A stretch of 64,000 nt of DNA, from the NCBI RefSeq assembly GCF_900101905.1, contig NZ_FNAJ01000001.1, positions 1 through 64,000 on the forward strand. The letters are read 5' to 3'. Shown here piece after piece: positions 50,859-59,919 of this stretch (the first letter of the stretch is position 1; every line of letters starts with the position of its first letter). A program made the translations under genes and the position numbers. The stretch is from Myxococcus virescens (GTDB lineage Bacteria > Myxococcota > Myxococcia > Myxococcales > Myxococcaceae). The notes under the pieces are model-generated. The model was not told where the DNA came from, made no database searches, and was given only the letters and a program-made list of their open reading frames with translations.

Positions 50859-51470
50859 TCAACGCAGCAGTGGCCGCTTGCGGAGAAGCCGCTTCGCGAC
50901 ATCTTCGTAGGACCAGCTTCCGTCCTTGCTCACCACGTCCGCGCTCAGCAGCTTCGTCAGCTCCGGACCGATGACACTGCTGTGTCCGACCAGGCGGTGG
51001 TCCGCCCGCACGTCATCCACGGCATCGAAGCGGTCATCCGCCACGACGATTCTCGCCTTCAGAGAATCCGCGTAGGTCGAATAGTCGTTGTAGTAGGTCC
51101 ACGCCACCTCCTGCACGGTGATGGGGCCCAGCGACACCAGTTCGCCGTGGAAGAGCAGGTTCTTCGCGGAGAGCGCGCCGCCCGTGAAGAGCAGCGCGTA
51201 GTCGAAGCCCTCGTGGATGATGTTGCCCTCCACCACCAGGTCGCCCGCGACGAGCAGCCGGGACTGGTCCTCCAGGACGAGGTTGCCCTTCACCACGACG
51301 CGTGACGCTTCCAGGACACGGTCATCGCCCTCGGAGAGCTTCAGGTCTTTGGACACCACCTCCGTGGCACCGGAGTTCGTCAGCTTCGCCTTGAGCGCGG
51401 CCCGCTTCGCCAGGGTGCCGCAGCGCGTGTGGAGCGAGCTTTTCTTGAGCAGGTCATCGAGCAGGGACAT
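50859..51470 (-). CDS. Small protein with beta-helix-like hydrophobic repeats
   Basis: A 203-residue protein with a central stretch of short, alternating hydrophobic repeats (VVVKGNLVLEDQSRLLVAG, VEGNIIHEGFD, LSAKNLLFHG, ITVQEVAW). These predict a single-sheet or beta-helix fold, as in bactofilin-type polymers. No signal peptide. It precedes the SUKH gene on the same strand. A few myxobacterial operons pair such proteins with SUKH immunity genes, so it may be an immunity or scaffold partner. Starts at ATG 51470 or the GTG at 51476 are both poorly supported by a Shine-Dalgarno. Confidence 0.55.
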   Translation of the reverse strand: MSLLDDLLKKSSLHTRCGTLAKRAALKAKLTNSGATEVVSKDLKLSEGDDRVLEASRVVVKGNLVLEDQSRLLVAGDLVVEGNIIHEGFDYALLFTGGALSAKNLLFHGELVSLGPITVQEVAWTYYNDYSTYADSLKARIVVADDRFDAVDDVRADHRLVGHSSVIGPELTKLLSADVVSKDGSWSYEDVAKRLLRKRPLLR

Positions 51471-51558
51471 GGCCACGTATCAAGGCACGGTGAACCTGGA
51501 CGCTCAATGCTCAAACCTGGAAGGCGGAGGCCCACGATGGCCCCCGCCCTCCCGGGAC

Positions 51559-52980
51559 CTACTTCAGCGCGGGGGACACGACCTTCAGCTGCGGCGCCAC
51601 CACCTTCTGGTCGCCCACGACGATGAAGGTCATCGCCTCACGCGTCAGCATCTTCGCGGCCAGCTGCTGCACCTGCTCCGGCGTGACGGCCATCACCGCC
51701 TGCACGTAGTTCTGCGAGTACGAATCCGGCAGGCCGTGCAGGTCCACGAAGCGGAGCTGGTAGATGATGCCGTTGCGCGACGCGTTCTGGAGCAGGAAGG
51801 AGCCCGCCAGGTAGCTCTGGACAGCGCTCAGCTCGTCCGCGGGCGGCGGCGTCTTGCGCAGGGTGGCCACCTCCTTGAGGATCTCCTTCAACGACTCGCC
51901 GGTGACCGCCGTCGTCACGTCCGCGTTCTGCACCCAGTAGGCGTCCTCCAGGTGCGTGGACACCTCGCTGTAGGGCGAATACGTGTAGCCCTTCGCCTCG
52001 CGGATGTTCGCGGTGATGCGCGAGCTGAAGTAGCCACCGAGCAGCGTGTTCATCACCGTCTGCTTGACGTAGTCCGGGCTGGAGGGCGGCAGGCCCTTCA
52101 CCGCCACGCGCACCGTGGACTGCACCGAGCCAGGGCGGTCGATGAACTGGACCGCCTTCGCCACCTTCTGCTTGGGCACGTTCTTGAGCCGCGCCGCGCC
52201 GGCCTTCCAGCCGGTGAACGCGTCCCGGATGGCCTTCTCCACCGGCGCCGGCTCGAACCGGCCGACGACGTACAGCCGCGCCCGGGCCGCGCCGATGTTG
52301 GCGTCGTAGTGCGCGCGGACGGCCTCCGGCGTGTAGCCCTTGAGCTGGGCCTCCGGCGGGAAGTAGCGGCCATACGGGTGGTCACCGTAGAGCGACTGGA
52401 GCAGCCGCTCGTCGGCGAGCGTGCCCGGCCGGCTCTTGTAGATGGCCATCTCCCGCACGAGGTCGCCCTTGACGCGCTCGACCTCCGCCGGCGGGAAGGC
52501 CGGGTTCTGGATGACGTCCGCGATGAGGGCCACGGCGTCCGGCGCCGACTCGGAGAGGACCTCCAGACCGACGTAGGTCTGGTCCATCGTCGTGCCGATG
52601 TTGAGCGAACCACCGAGCTGCGCGGCCGCCTGGGCAATCTGCTCCGCGGAACGGGTCGTGGTGCCCTCCGACAGCAGCTTGCCGGTCAGGTCCGCCAGCC
52701 ACGTCTCCGTGGCCTTCTCGTGGATGTTGCCGGTGTCGATGGCCAACTGGATGGCGACCTTCGGCATGTCGCCATAGGGCAGCAGCGAGACTTCCAGCCC
52801 GTTGTCGAGCTTGAACTGCGTGCGGACGGGGACCTTGAAGGGCTTGGGCGCGGCGGCGGCCGGAGGCGCTTCCTTGGTAGGCGCCGGGGCGGGAGCGGCC
52901 GCGAAGGCAGGCGCGGACAGCATCCCGAGCACCATCAGCGCGGGCGCGACAAGGCGGGTGCGAATTGAGTGCGTGGTCAT
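51559..52980 (-). CDS. M16-family peptidase-like subunit without zinc motif
   Basis: A 473-residue secreted protein with signal peptide (1-27, ending near APAFA) and a Pro/Ala linker. The fold is M16: an N-terminal domain (VAIQLAIDTGNIHEKATETW) and a C-terminal domain with SSRITANIREAKGYTYS, the conserved Arg/Tyr segment. But the HxxEH zinc motif is absent; the equivalent segment reads ATETWLADLTGKLL. So it is a non-catalytic partner, like PqqF-type or mitochondrial processing-alpha subunits. It is 12 bp downstream of the active subunit gene. Likely periplasmic. Confidence 0.88.
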   Translation of the reverse strand: MTTHSIRTRLVAPALMVLGMLSAPAFAAAPAPAPTKEAPPAAAAPKPFKVPVRTQFKLDNGLEVSLLPYGDMPKVAIQLAIDTGNIHEKATETWLADLTGKLLSEGTTTRSAEQIAQAAAQLGGSLNIGTTMDQTYVGLEVLSESAPDAVALIADVIQNPAFPPAEVERVKGDLVREMAIYKSRPGTLADERLLQSLYGDHPYGRYFPPEAQLKGYTPEAVRAHYDANIGAARARLYVVGRFEPAPVEKAIRDAFTGWKAGAARLKNVPKQKVAKAVQFIDRPGSVQSTVRVAVKGLPPSSPDYVKQTVMNTLLGGYFSSRITANIREAKGYTYSPYSEVSTHLEDAYWVQNADVTTAVTGESLKEILKEVATLRKTPPPADELSAVQSYLAGSFLLQNASRNGIIYQLRFVDLHGLPDSYSQNYVQAVMAVTPEQVQQLAAKMLTREAMTFIVVGDQKVVAPQLKVVSPALK

Positions 52981-52992
52981 GGGTGCGTGTCC

Positions 52993-54429
52993 TCAGGGGG
53001 CCTGCGTCTGGGTGGCGGTCGCCGCGGCGGGCGTCACCGTCAGCACGGTGCGGTTCTCACGGCGCAGATACTCCTTCGCCGTCTTCTGGATGAGCTCCGG
53101 CGTCACCTTCATCAGCTCCGACTCCAGCCGGTTGATGCGCGCCGGGTCGTCGAAGAAGAGCGCGAAGGACGCCAGCAGGTCCGCGCGGCCGAAGCCGAAC
53201 AAGCCCTCCAGTTGGCCATACAGCCGCGAGCGCGCCTTCACCCGCGCCCGCTCCAGCGTCGCCGCGTCGATGGGCTGGTTCTGCAGCTGCGCCACCACGC
53301 CGTCGAACTCCGCGAGGATGGTCTCCGTCGTCGTGTCCGCGTCATGGAACAGGTACGCGGTCCACTGCATGGGGCCGTTGTAGTTCCAGTGGTTGCCCAG
53401 CTGGTTCACCCCACCGGCGACCTCGCCCGTCAGGCCCTTCTTCTGCACGAGCTGCTGGTAGAGCGCGCTGTCGTTGCCGCGCAGGAGGACCTCGTCGACC
53501 AGCGCCATGGCGAAGTACTCGGGCGTCCCCACGTCGGGCATGTGGTAGCCCACCGCGAGCGCCGGACGCTGCGCCAGCTTGTCCTGCTTGTCGTGGCGCT
53601 TCTCCTTCGTCTGGCGAGGCTCGGAGATGTCCGGCTTCGACGGCTGCGCCACGGTGGGCAGCGGCCCGAAGTACTTTTGAATCCAGCCCTTCACCTGGTC
53701 CGGCTCGAAGTCACCGACGATGACCAGCGCCGCGTTGCTGGGCGCGTAGTACGTCTTGAAGAAGGCGCGCACGTCCTCCAGCGAGGCGGCCTCCAGGTCC
53801 TTCAAGTCGCCGTAGAAGTTGTGGGCGTTGTACCAGTTGGTGTTCGCCACCTGCGGCATGTCCAGCCACGGGAAGCCGCCATAAGGCTGGTTGAGGACGT
53901 TGACCTTCACCTCGTTCGTCACCACGCCCTGCTGGTTCTTCAGGTTCTCCTCCGTCACGTCGAGCCCGCGCATGCGGTCGGCCTCGGCCCAGAGGATGGG
54001 CTCCAGCGCGTTGGAGGGGATGACTTCAAAGTAGTTGGTGAAGTCGAAGCGGGTGGAGCCGTTGAGCACGCCGCCGTTCTTCTGGATGAGGCGGATGAAC
54101 TCCATCTTCCCGAGGTTCGTCGAGCCCTGGAACATCATGTGCTCGAACAGGTGCGCGAACCCGGTGCGGTCCTTCGGCTCGATGCGGAAGCCGATGTTGT
54201 AATAGACGGCGACGACGGCCTTGGGCGCCGAGCTGTCGCGCGAGAGGACCACCTTCAAGCCGTTGTCGAGCTTGTAGTAGTCCACGGGGACCTGAAGCTT
54301 CGGCTGTTCCGCGGGCGCTTCCACCTTCGCCGCTTCGACGGCGGGCGGTGTCTCCGGCTTCTGGGCTTCCTGCGTGGTCGCGCAGCCGGTGAACGCGGCC
54401 AGTGCTACCGCTCCGAATACTTTCCTCAT
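52993..54429 (-). CDS. M16-family zinc metallopeptidase, catalytic subunit
   Basis: A 478-residue predicted lipoprotein (lipobox FTGC at the N-terminus). The catalytic motif HLFEH (HxxEH) is present, followed about 70 residues later by a Glu in VTNEVKVN, the third zinc ligand. The C-terminal domain continues the M16 fold. The start at 54429 is preceded by GGGGAGGT. It is the first gene of a two-gene operon with the inactive M16-like partner, with which it should form a heterodimer that degrades peptides. Confidence 0.92.
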   Translation of the reverse strand: MRKVFGAVALAAFTGCATTQEAQKPETPPAVEAAKVEAPAEQPKLQVPVDYYKLDNGLKVVLSRDSSAPKAVVAVYYNIGFRIEPKDRTGFAHLFEHMMFQGSTNLGKMEFIRLIQKNGGVLNGSTRFDFTNYFEVIPSNALEPILWAEADRMRGLDVTEENLKNQQGVVTNEVKVNVLNQPYGGFPWLDMPQVANTNWYNAHNFYGDLKDLEAASLEDVRAFFKTYYAPSNAALVIVGDFEPDQVKGWIQKYFGPLPTVAQPSKPDISEPRQTKEKRHDKQDKLAQRPALAVGYHMPDVGTPEYFAMALVDEVLLRGNDSALYQQLVQKKGLTGEVAGGVNQLGNHWNYNGPMQWTAYLFHDADTTTETILAEFDGVVAQLQNQPIDAATLERARVKARSRLYGQLEGLFGFGRADLLASFALFFDDPARINRLESELMKVTPELIQKTAKEYLRRENRTVLTVTPAAATATQTQAP

Positions 54430-54556
54430 CGGACCTCCCCTGGATGACCTGGCATCTCGTCGAATGACGGAGCCACTACGGCGCTGTGCGCCTTCCGATT
54501 GCCAAAGATTCAGGGTCCCGGCAACCCGAACGCACCGCAAGGGGAGGTCTGTTGTC

Positions 54557-55180
54557 CTACGCCACGAGGAATGGCGCGGCGCAGTAGGCGCAAACCACCT
54601 TGTCCCCCGGCTGGACGGCCTCCGCGCTCACGGGGGCATCACACGAAGGACAACGCCGGGCGACGTTCTTCCCCCGCTCCAAAGCTTCGCGGTGAAGGTA
54701 AACGCGCGAGTCGGCGAGATAGACGAGGTCCACCTCGTGACGGGCGATGAGCGTGGTGAGCATCGCCGCGACCTCCTCCTCCGGGAACCGGAGCTGCTCG
54801 GCCACGTCACTGACGCGGATGCGCGTCTGCGCGCGGATGAAGCCCAGCAGCTGCTCGCGGCGGCGCGCGGCCCGGAAGGGAGACAGCCCCTTCTTCCACG
54901 CGAAGCGGCCCACGGCGAAGAACACCGCCGCGACCAGCAGGATGCCCACGCCATCCGCGGTCGTCTTCCCCTCGTCCGGAGAGACGCTTTGCACGGCGCC
55001 CACCATCACGCCCAGCGCGCCGACGAAGACGAGGTTCGCCCCCCACAGGGCCACCAGGGCCCCCAGCCCCATCTTGAGCCAGTCCCAGTACCTCCGCGGC
55101 GCGGGCGCTGGCACGGCATGCGGACGGGGGGCGGCTGTCACGGAGGGCGGCGGGGCATCACGAAGATGTGGGGCGTTCAT
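54557..55180 (-). CDS. Membrane protein with winged-helix-like and zinc-ribbon regions
   Basis: A 207-residue protein. A Pro/Ala-rich N-terminus is followed by two hydrophobic segments (about 35-95, LGALVALWGANLVFVGALGV and GVGILLVAAVFFAVG). A segment IRVSDVAEQLRFPEEEVAAML follows, resembling a winged helix-turn-helix, and the C-terminus is a zinc ribbon (CPSCDAPVSAEAVQPG, then CAYC). No family is assigned with confidence. The combination of membrane segments and zinc ribbon suggests a regulatory or scaffolding role. It is separate from the M16 operon. Confidence 0.65.
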   Translation of the reverse strand: MNAPHLRDAPPPSVTAAPRPHAVPAPAPRRYWDWLKMGLGALVALWGANLVFVGALGVMVGAVQSVSPDEGKTTADGVGILLVAAVFFAVGRFAWKKGLSPFRAARRREQLLGFIRAQTRIRVSDVAEQLRFPEEEVAAMLTTLIARHEVDLVYLADSRVYLHREALERGKNVARRCPSCDAPVSAEAVQPGDKVVCAYCAAPFLVA

Positions 55181-55356
55181 GGGTTCTCGCGGAACGAGCC
55201 GGCGCATTCTAGGGGGCGCCCCCGGCGCGTCACCTCCGGGAAAAACTGTCAGCACCGCAGCTCCCGCCCGCAGGGCCCGGCTCAGGTCCATGTTCTCAAA
55301 GAAAAACCTGTATAACGAGAGGGATTCCGCATGGCCAGACAGGGTGTGCCCCTCGT

Positions 55357-55677
55357 GTGCGGGCTGGAATCTGCCTACGCTCCAGGTTTCCACCAGGAGG
55401 TGGCGCGATTCTCCCTTCGACCTCCCAGACCTCCCCCGCCGGCTGGCACGACACGCTCGTGCGGCACCTGGAACCACTCCTCGGCGGGTTCACCGCGAAG
55501 ATGGCCATCCAGACCGCCGCCCTGCGGACCCTCAAGCGGCCCCCCGAGCAACTCAAGCGAGAAGACCTCCCGCAGTTGCTCGAAGGCCTCAAGCCCATGC
55601 TGAACACCTTCATCGGCGCCCTGCACGCGAAGGTCATCCTGGCGGAGATTTCCGCCTCCTTGGAGAAGCTGCGATGA
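55357..55677 (+). CDS. Small helical protein, start uncertain
   Basis: A protein of up to 106 residues; the confident part starts near WHDTLVRHLEPLLGGFTAKM and continues through LKRPPEQLKREDLPQLLEGL. It is helical and hydrophilic. It overlaps the next gene by ATGA, so they are translated together. The GTG at 55357 has no clear Shine-Dalgarno; an AGGAGG at 55396-55401 precedes a frame with no standard start (an ATT follows at the right distance). Function unknown. Confidence 0.55.
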   Translation: MRAGICLRSRFPPGGGAILPSTSQTSPAGWHDTLVRHLEPLLGGFTAKMAIQTAALRTLKRPPEQLKREDLPQLLEGLKPMLNTFIGALHAKVILAEISASLEKLR

Positions 55678-56567
55678 GCACTCAGTCGACGGGCCGCGCG
55701 GCCGGGAGCATCGTGCCCTGGTTCGGCGCGGTGCTCGTGCTCCAGTTGGCGCACGCCTTCGCGGCGGCCTCCGCGCTGGACGCGCAGCATTCGCTCGCGC
55801 TCGTGCATGACGTCGCGGGCTGGGGCAGCGGCGTGCTGGCCGTACTCGGGACGCTGGCGGCGGCCCGTTCGTTCGTCCAGGGTGACTACCTGCGCAAGGT
55901 GTGGGGCGGCCTGGCCGCCGGCGCGCTCCTGTCGCTGGTCAGCACCGCGCTGCGCAGCTACTGGCTCCACGCGGTGCCGGACGTGCCCTTCACCCAGTCA
56001 CCGCTGCTGCCCGTCCGAATGCTCGTCGTCGTGCTCGCGAACGTCAGCACGACGTACGCGCTCATCCTGCTGGCGATGACGTACCGGCAGTCCGGACTCC
56101 AGCCGCCGTCGAGCGCCCGCTCCAACGCGCTGTGGGTGGGAACGGCCGTGGCCGCGCTGGCCGTGGGCGTGCCCGTGCTGGCCACCGAGGTCCGCCACCT
56201 GGGCACGGACGCCATCAGCACCATGTCCGCCGTCATCAGCCTGGCGTCGACGCTGGCCGACATGACGACCATCCTGCTGGTGGCCCCCATCCTGGGCGTC
56301 GCGTACATGCTGCGCGGCGGACGGCTGGCCTGGGTGTGGTGGGCCATGGGCATCTCCGGCGCCATGTGGCTCTTCTACGACGCCCGCATGTGGCTGGGGC
56401 CCCTGCTGCCCGGAGACGCGGCGCAGAACGCGGAGCTGCTCCGTACGCTGCGCACGTCGGGCCTGGTGCTCCTGGGACTCGCGGGCTGGCTGCAGCGCAC
56501 CGCCCTGGCGCCGCAGCAGGTCCCCGCGGCCGAGTCCTCCGCCCAGACGCACGCCGGGGTGTCCTGA
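55674..56567 (+). CDS. Multi-pass membrane protein, function unknown
   Basis: A 297-residue protein with about eight hydrophobic segments, an Arg-containing loop (FVQGDYLRKVWGG) and a C-terminal cytoplasmic tail. The ATG at 55674 overlaps the small upstream gene. The longer open frame upstream is rejected because it runs through non-coding sequence. No motif links it to a transporter family that I can recognise. It converges on the polymerase gene with 16 bp between stops. Confidence 0.7.
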   Translation: MSTQSTGRAAGSIVPWFGAVLVLQLAHAFAAASALDAQHSLALVHDVAGWGSGVLAVLGTLAAARSFVQGDYLRKVWGGLAAGALLSLVSTALRSYWLHAVPDVPFTQSPLLPVRMLVVVLANVSTTYALILLAMTYRQSGLQPPSSARSNALWVGTAVAALAVGVPVLATEVRHLGTDAISTMSAVISLASTLADMTTILLVAPILGVAYMLRGGRLAWVWWAMGISGAMWLFYDARMWLGPLLPGDAAQNAELLRTLRTSGLVLLGLAGWLQRTALAPQQVPAAESSAQTHAGVS

Positions 56568-56583
56568 GCCATCCCGCGCGCGG

Positions 56584-58998
56584 CTACGCCCCCTCCGGCG
56601 CGGCCGGCGGCTCCGTCAGCACCGTGAGAATGGGCTTCGCGTCCTCGAGCGAGGGCGCGAAGAGGGAGGGCTGACCAGGGTCGTCGAACACCGTCCGGAA
56701 GTCCTCCGGCGTCAGCGCGCGCACCAGCCGCGCGGCGAACGTCTCTCGCAGGAGCCGCACGTAGTACTCCACGTCGTAGTCGCGCGGGTCCTCCTCGCGT
56801 GACAGGGGCCGCGCCGTGCCCGGGTCATCCGCCTCCGGAATGGGGAGCAGACCCGCCCGGCCGCCCACGGCGCGGTAGACGCGGACCTGCTCACCCAAGG
56901 GCCATTCCTTCCGGCCGCTGGCCAGCATGGCCTCGTAGGGGAGCTCGCGCCGGCGGGGCCGGAGGGCGAGGTACTGGGCGCCCGTCTTCGTCAGGCGGAC
57001 GTGCGCGCAGACCTCCGGCGTGGGCAGCTCCCGGCGGCGCAGGGCCATCACCGTCGCGACGTACACCTCACGCACGCCCGGGATGTCTCCCGCCAGGAGA
57101 CAGCGCAGCGCGCGGCGCAGGAAGGCCTCGCCGAAGGGCTCCGCGCGGCTGGAGCGGAAGGCCACGCCCCGGAGCACCAACGGTCCGTCATACGGCTGGA
57201 GCGCGTAGTTCTTCGGTTCGTGCGACAACATGGCGGCGTAGCGCCCGTCGAACTCCAACTGCACGCGGGGCGGGAGCAGCGCGGCGACCTCCGAGACGAC
57301 CCGGCGCTCGTCGGCCTCCCGCCAGTCCTCCGGGACGGCGAAGTACACGCCGTCCGTGTCCGCCTCCAGCAGCGTGACGCCCCGGCGAGCCAGCTCCCGG
57401 CAGAGGAGGCCGAGCACCTCGCGGCCCTGGCGCGTCACCTCGTTGGCCGCGTGCACGTCCGAGAAGCGCGTGAGCCCCACCGCGCCCAGATAGCCGTAGG
57501 CGGAGTTGACGACGATTTTCATCGCCGCCGACAGCGCCTCGTTCGTGAAGCGCTCCTGCGAGCCAGGCGCCGCGACACGCGCCCTGCCCTTCGCCGCCAA
57601 CCGCTGGTCCACCAGGCGGTCCACCAACGCCAGCAGCACGCCCAGCCGGTCCCGCTTGGGGCCAATCCGGTACTGGCGCATCAGGGAGGGATAGAGGCTG
57701 GCGACGTCCGCCTTCACGATGCGCCGGGCCACGCCCGTGGCGAACAGGTGGAGCGCCGCGCCGCTGTGCGACGTGCCATCCCCCTCCTGGTGCGAGGGCA
57801 GCGCCGCGCCCTCCCGGAGATAGGCCCGGACGAGCAGCGGGTCCAACACGCCGGTGGCCGGCCCCGCGTCCGCCAGCCGCTCGTAGCGGCGGGGCGCCAT
57901 GCGCGCGAGCGCGAAGGCCGCGCCCCCGAGCATCCTCGCGAGGCCGCCCGCCTCCGTCACGTCATCACGCGCATAGCGCCGCACGCGCGCCGGGTCCGTG
58001 CGGAAGACGTCATACACGCGGGCACCGGGGATGTGCTCGCGCTCGGGCCCCGCCAGACCCAGGTGCTTCGCGACGGCCTTGAGGCCATGGCCCGGCAAAT
58101 CCCTCGTGGAGAAGTCATGCCGCAGCACCGCGTCCAGCGTGTCGATGAACTCACGGCCGGGCACGGTGTAGCGCGCGCGGCGCATCGCATCCGGAGGCGC
58201 GCCGGGCACGGGCCGCCCCAGCGCGGCCCCCCTGGCGGACGGGCGGTGCCGCAAGCCCGGTGCCCCCGCGCGCCCCAGCGCCAATGACACACCCAGGTGT
58301 CTGGCTCGCCGCGCGAGGAACGGCAGGTCGAAGCCGTGCAGGTTGTGGTTCTCGATGACGTCGGGGTCCCAGGCGCGCACGCGCTCCGCCAGGTGGTAGA
58401 GCAGGTCCGCCTCCGCCGAGTCGTCATCCCCCTGGGCTTCGAGTGTCTCCGTCGCGCCGTCCGGGCCTCGCAGCGCCACCAGGAAGACGCGGTGGTGCGC
58501 CGGGTCCAACCCGGTGGTCTCCAGGTCGAACTGCATGCGGCGCAGCGCATCGAAGGCGAGGTCGCGGAAATACGTGCGGCCCGACATCGTGAGGTACTGC
58601 TCCTCCGGAGGCAGCGCCAGCACCGTGTTCGCGCCCAGCTCCTTCAGGTGACTCACCGGCTGGCCCAGGCGACGTGAGGCGCCTTCCAGCACCGCGCTGG
58701 TGAGCGCGCGGCCGTCATCTCCGCGGACCAGGTAGCGCAACGCCCCGGGCCCTTCGAGCTCCTGCCACGTCACCCGGTAGCGCGCGGGGCCATCCGACTC
58801 CGGACGCAGCCGAGGCCCCAGGTGCGCCAGGTCCTCCAGGGACGCGAGCAGCAGCCACGGGCGGAAGCGCACGTCCTCGCGAAGCAGCTCCCCCGTCTTC
58901 GGGACGCGGCGCCAGACGAAGGCGCGGCCGTCGGGCTCCGCCCACACGGAGACGATGCCCGGCGTGGGGTCCCAGCCCCAGAGCCACTCGTCCTCCAT
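56584..58998 (-). CDS. Family-B DNA polymerase (Pol II type)
   Basis: An 804-residue polymerase with all expected motifs. The proofreading part has ExoI FDLETTGLDP (Asp158, Glu160), ExoII NLHGFD (Asn219, Asp224) and ExoIII YARDD (Tyr342, Asp346). The polymerase part has motif A ADVASLYPS (Asp431), motif B KIVVNSAYG (494-502) and motif C ADTDG (Asp547, Asp549). All catalytic acids are intact, so it should be active and able to proofread. Pol II enzymes work in translesion synthesis and replication restart. The start at 58998 follows GGAGGG; the longer frame is not supported. It is divergent from the WYL-type regulator. Confidence 0.94.
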   Translation of the reverse strand: MEDEWLWGWDPTPGIVSVWAEPDGRAFVWRRVPKTGELLREDVRFRPWLLLASLEDLAHLGPRLRPESDGPARYRVTWQELEGPGALRYLVRGDDGRALTSAVLEGASRRLGQPVSHLKELGANTVLALPPEEQYLTMSGRTYFRDLAFDALRRMQFDLETTGLDPAHHRVFLVALRGPDGATETLEAQGDDDSAEADLLYHLAERVRAWDPDVIENHNLHGFDLPFLARRARHLGVSLALGRAGAPGLRHRPSARGAALGRPVPGAPPDAMRRARYTVPGREFIDTLDAVLRHDFSTRDLPGHGLKAVAKHLGLAGPEREHIPGARVYDVFRTDPARVRRYARDDVTEAGGLARMLGGAAFALARMAPRRYERLADAGPATGVLDPLLVRAYLREGAALPSHQEGDGTSHSGAALHLFATGVARRIVKADVASLYPSLMRQYRIGPKRDRLGVLLALVDRLVDQRLAAKGRARVAAPGSQERFTNEALSAAMKIVVNSAYGYLGAVGLTRFSDVHAANEVTRQGREVLGLLCRELARRGVTLLEADTDGVYFAVPEDWREADERRVVSEVAALLPPRVQLEFDGRYAAMLSHEPKNYALQPYDGPLVLRGVAFRSSRAEPFGEAFLRRALRCLLAGDIPGVREVYVATVMALRRRELPTPEVCAHVRLTKTGAQYLALRPRRRELPYEAMLASGRKEWPLGEQVRVYRAVGGRAGLLPIPEADDPGTARPLSREEDPRDYDVEYYVRLLRETFAARLVRALTPEDFRTVFDDPGQPSLFAPSLEDAKPILTVLTEPPAAPEGA

Positions 58999-59118
58999 GG
59001 AGTCCCTCCGGGCGGAAGTGCCGCGAACGCGCGCGATGCAAGCCGCTCGCGGCGTGGGATGCAAGGCACGTTGCTCCAGGGACATCACGTCAGCTTGAGG
59101 GAGGGGAGTGACAGTGGT

Positions 59119-59781
59119 ATGTCAGGTTTCCTCTCCATGCAGCGCACCGAGCGTCTCTTCGCCCTCGCCGAATACCTCCGGGGCCGCCGTACCGGTGTCA
59201 CGGCGGAAGTGCTCGCCGAGCGGTTCGGCGTCACGGTGCGGACCATCTACCGGGACCTGGATTCGCTGCGCGCCTCGTCGATGCCGGTGTCCGCCGAGCG
59301 CGGCCGTGGCGGTGGCTACGCGTTGGATCGCAGCTACAGCCTGCCGCCGGTGAACTTCACCGCGCGCGAGGCGGCGCTCATCGTCGCGCTGGGGCGCTTC
59401 GCCATCGACATGCGGCTGATGCCCTTCGCGGGCACGCTGGAGTCGGCGCTGGACAAGGTGCGCGCGGCGCTCTCCACCTCCGCCCAGCGCGAGCTGCTCA
59501 CCCGGCTGAGGGAGTTGGCGTTCATCGGCGTGCCGTCACTGCCGAGCAAGAAGCCCGTCCGGGAAGCATTGGAGCGGGCGTGGTTCGAACAGCAGCCGTT
59601 GCGCATCACCTACGTCGACAGCAACTTCCTGGAGACGGTCCGCGACGTGCGGGTGATGTCCGTCATCATGAACCGGCATGAGACACGCGTCGACGGGGAG
59701 GACCTCACCACCGGGGAGCGCCGCCACTTCCGCCTGGACCACATCACCCGCGCCGAGGTGCTGCGCGCCGCCGGACCGTGA
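59119..59781 (+). CDS. DeoR/YafY-type regulator with WYL-like domain
   Basis: A 220-residue protein with an N-terminal winged helix-turn-helix (RLFALAEYLRGRRTGVTAEV then ERFGVTVRTIYRDLDSLRA) and a central helical linker. The C-terminal WYL-like domain ends in ERRHFRLDHITRAEVL. The WYL triad itself is not visible, so ligand binding may differ from canonical members. Such proteins regulate DNA-damage or defence genes by sensing nucleic-acid-like ligands. GAGGGGAG lies before the ATG at 59119. It is divergent from the DNA polymerase gene with 120 bp between the starts, which may mean that it regulates that gene. Confidence 0.85.
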   Translation: MSGFLSMQRTERLFALAEYLRGRRTGVTAEVLAERFGVTVRTIYRDLDSLRASSMPVSAERGRGGGYALDRSYSLPPVNFTAREAALIVALGRFAIDMRLMPFAGTLESALDKVRAALSTSAQRELLTRLRELAFIGVPSLPSKKPVREALERAWFEQQPLRITYVDSNFLETVRDVRVMSVIMNRHETRVDGEDLTTGERRHFRLDHITRAEVLRAAGP

Positions 59782-59919
59782 AGGCGGCCCAGGAGCGCTG
59801 GCTGCGTTGACGTGAGGGGAAGTGGATACTGCGTCCTCCCGGGGGCGGAGGCGCCGTCCCGGAAGGTTGCCCTGGGCACCACTGACGACGTGGCAAGCCC
59901 AGGCGGCACGATACTGGGC

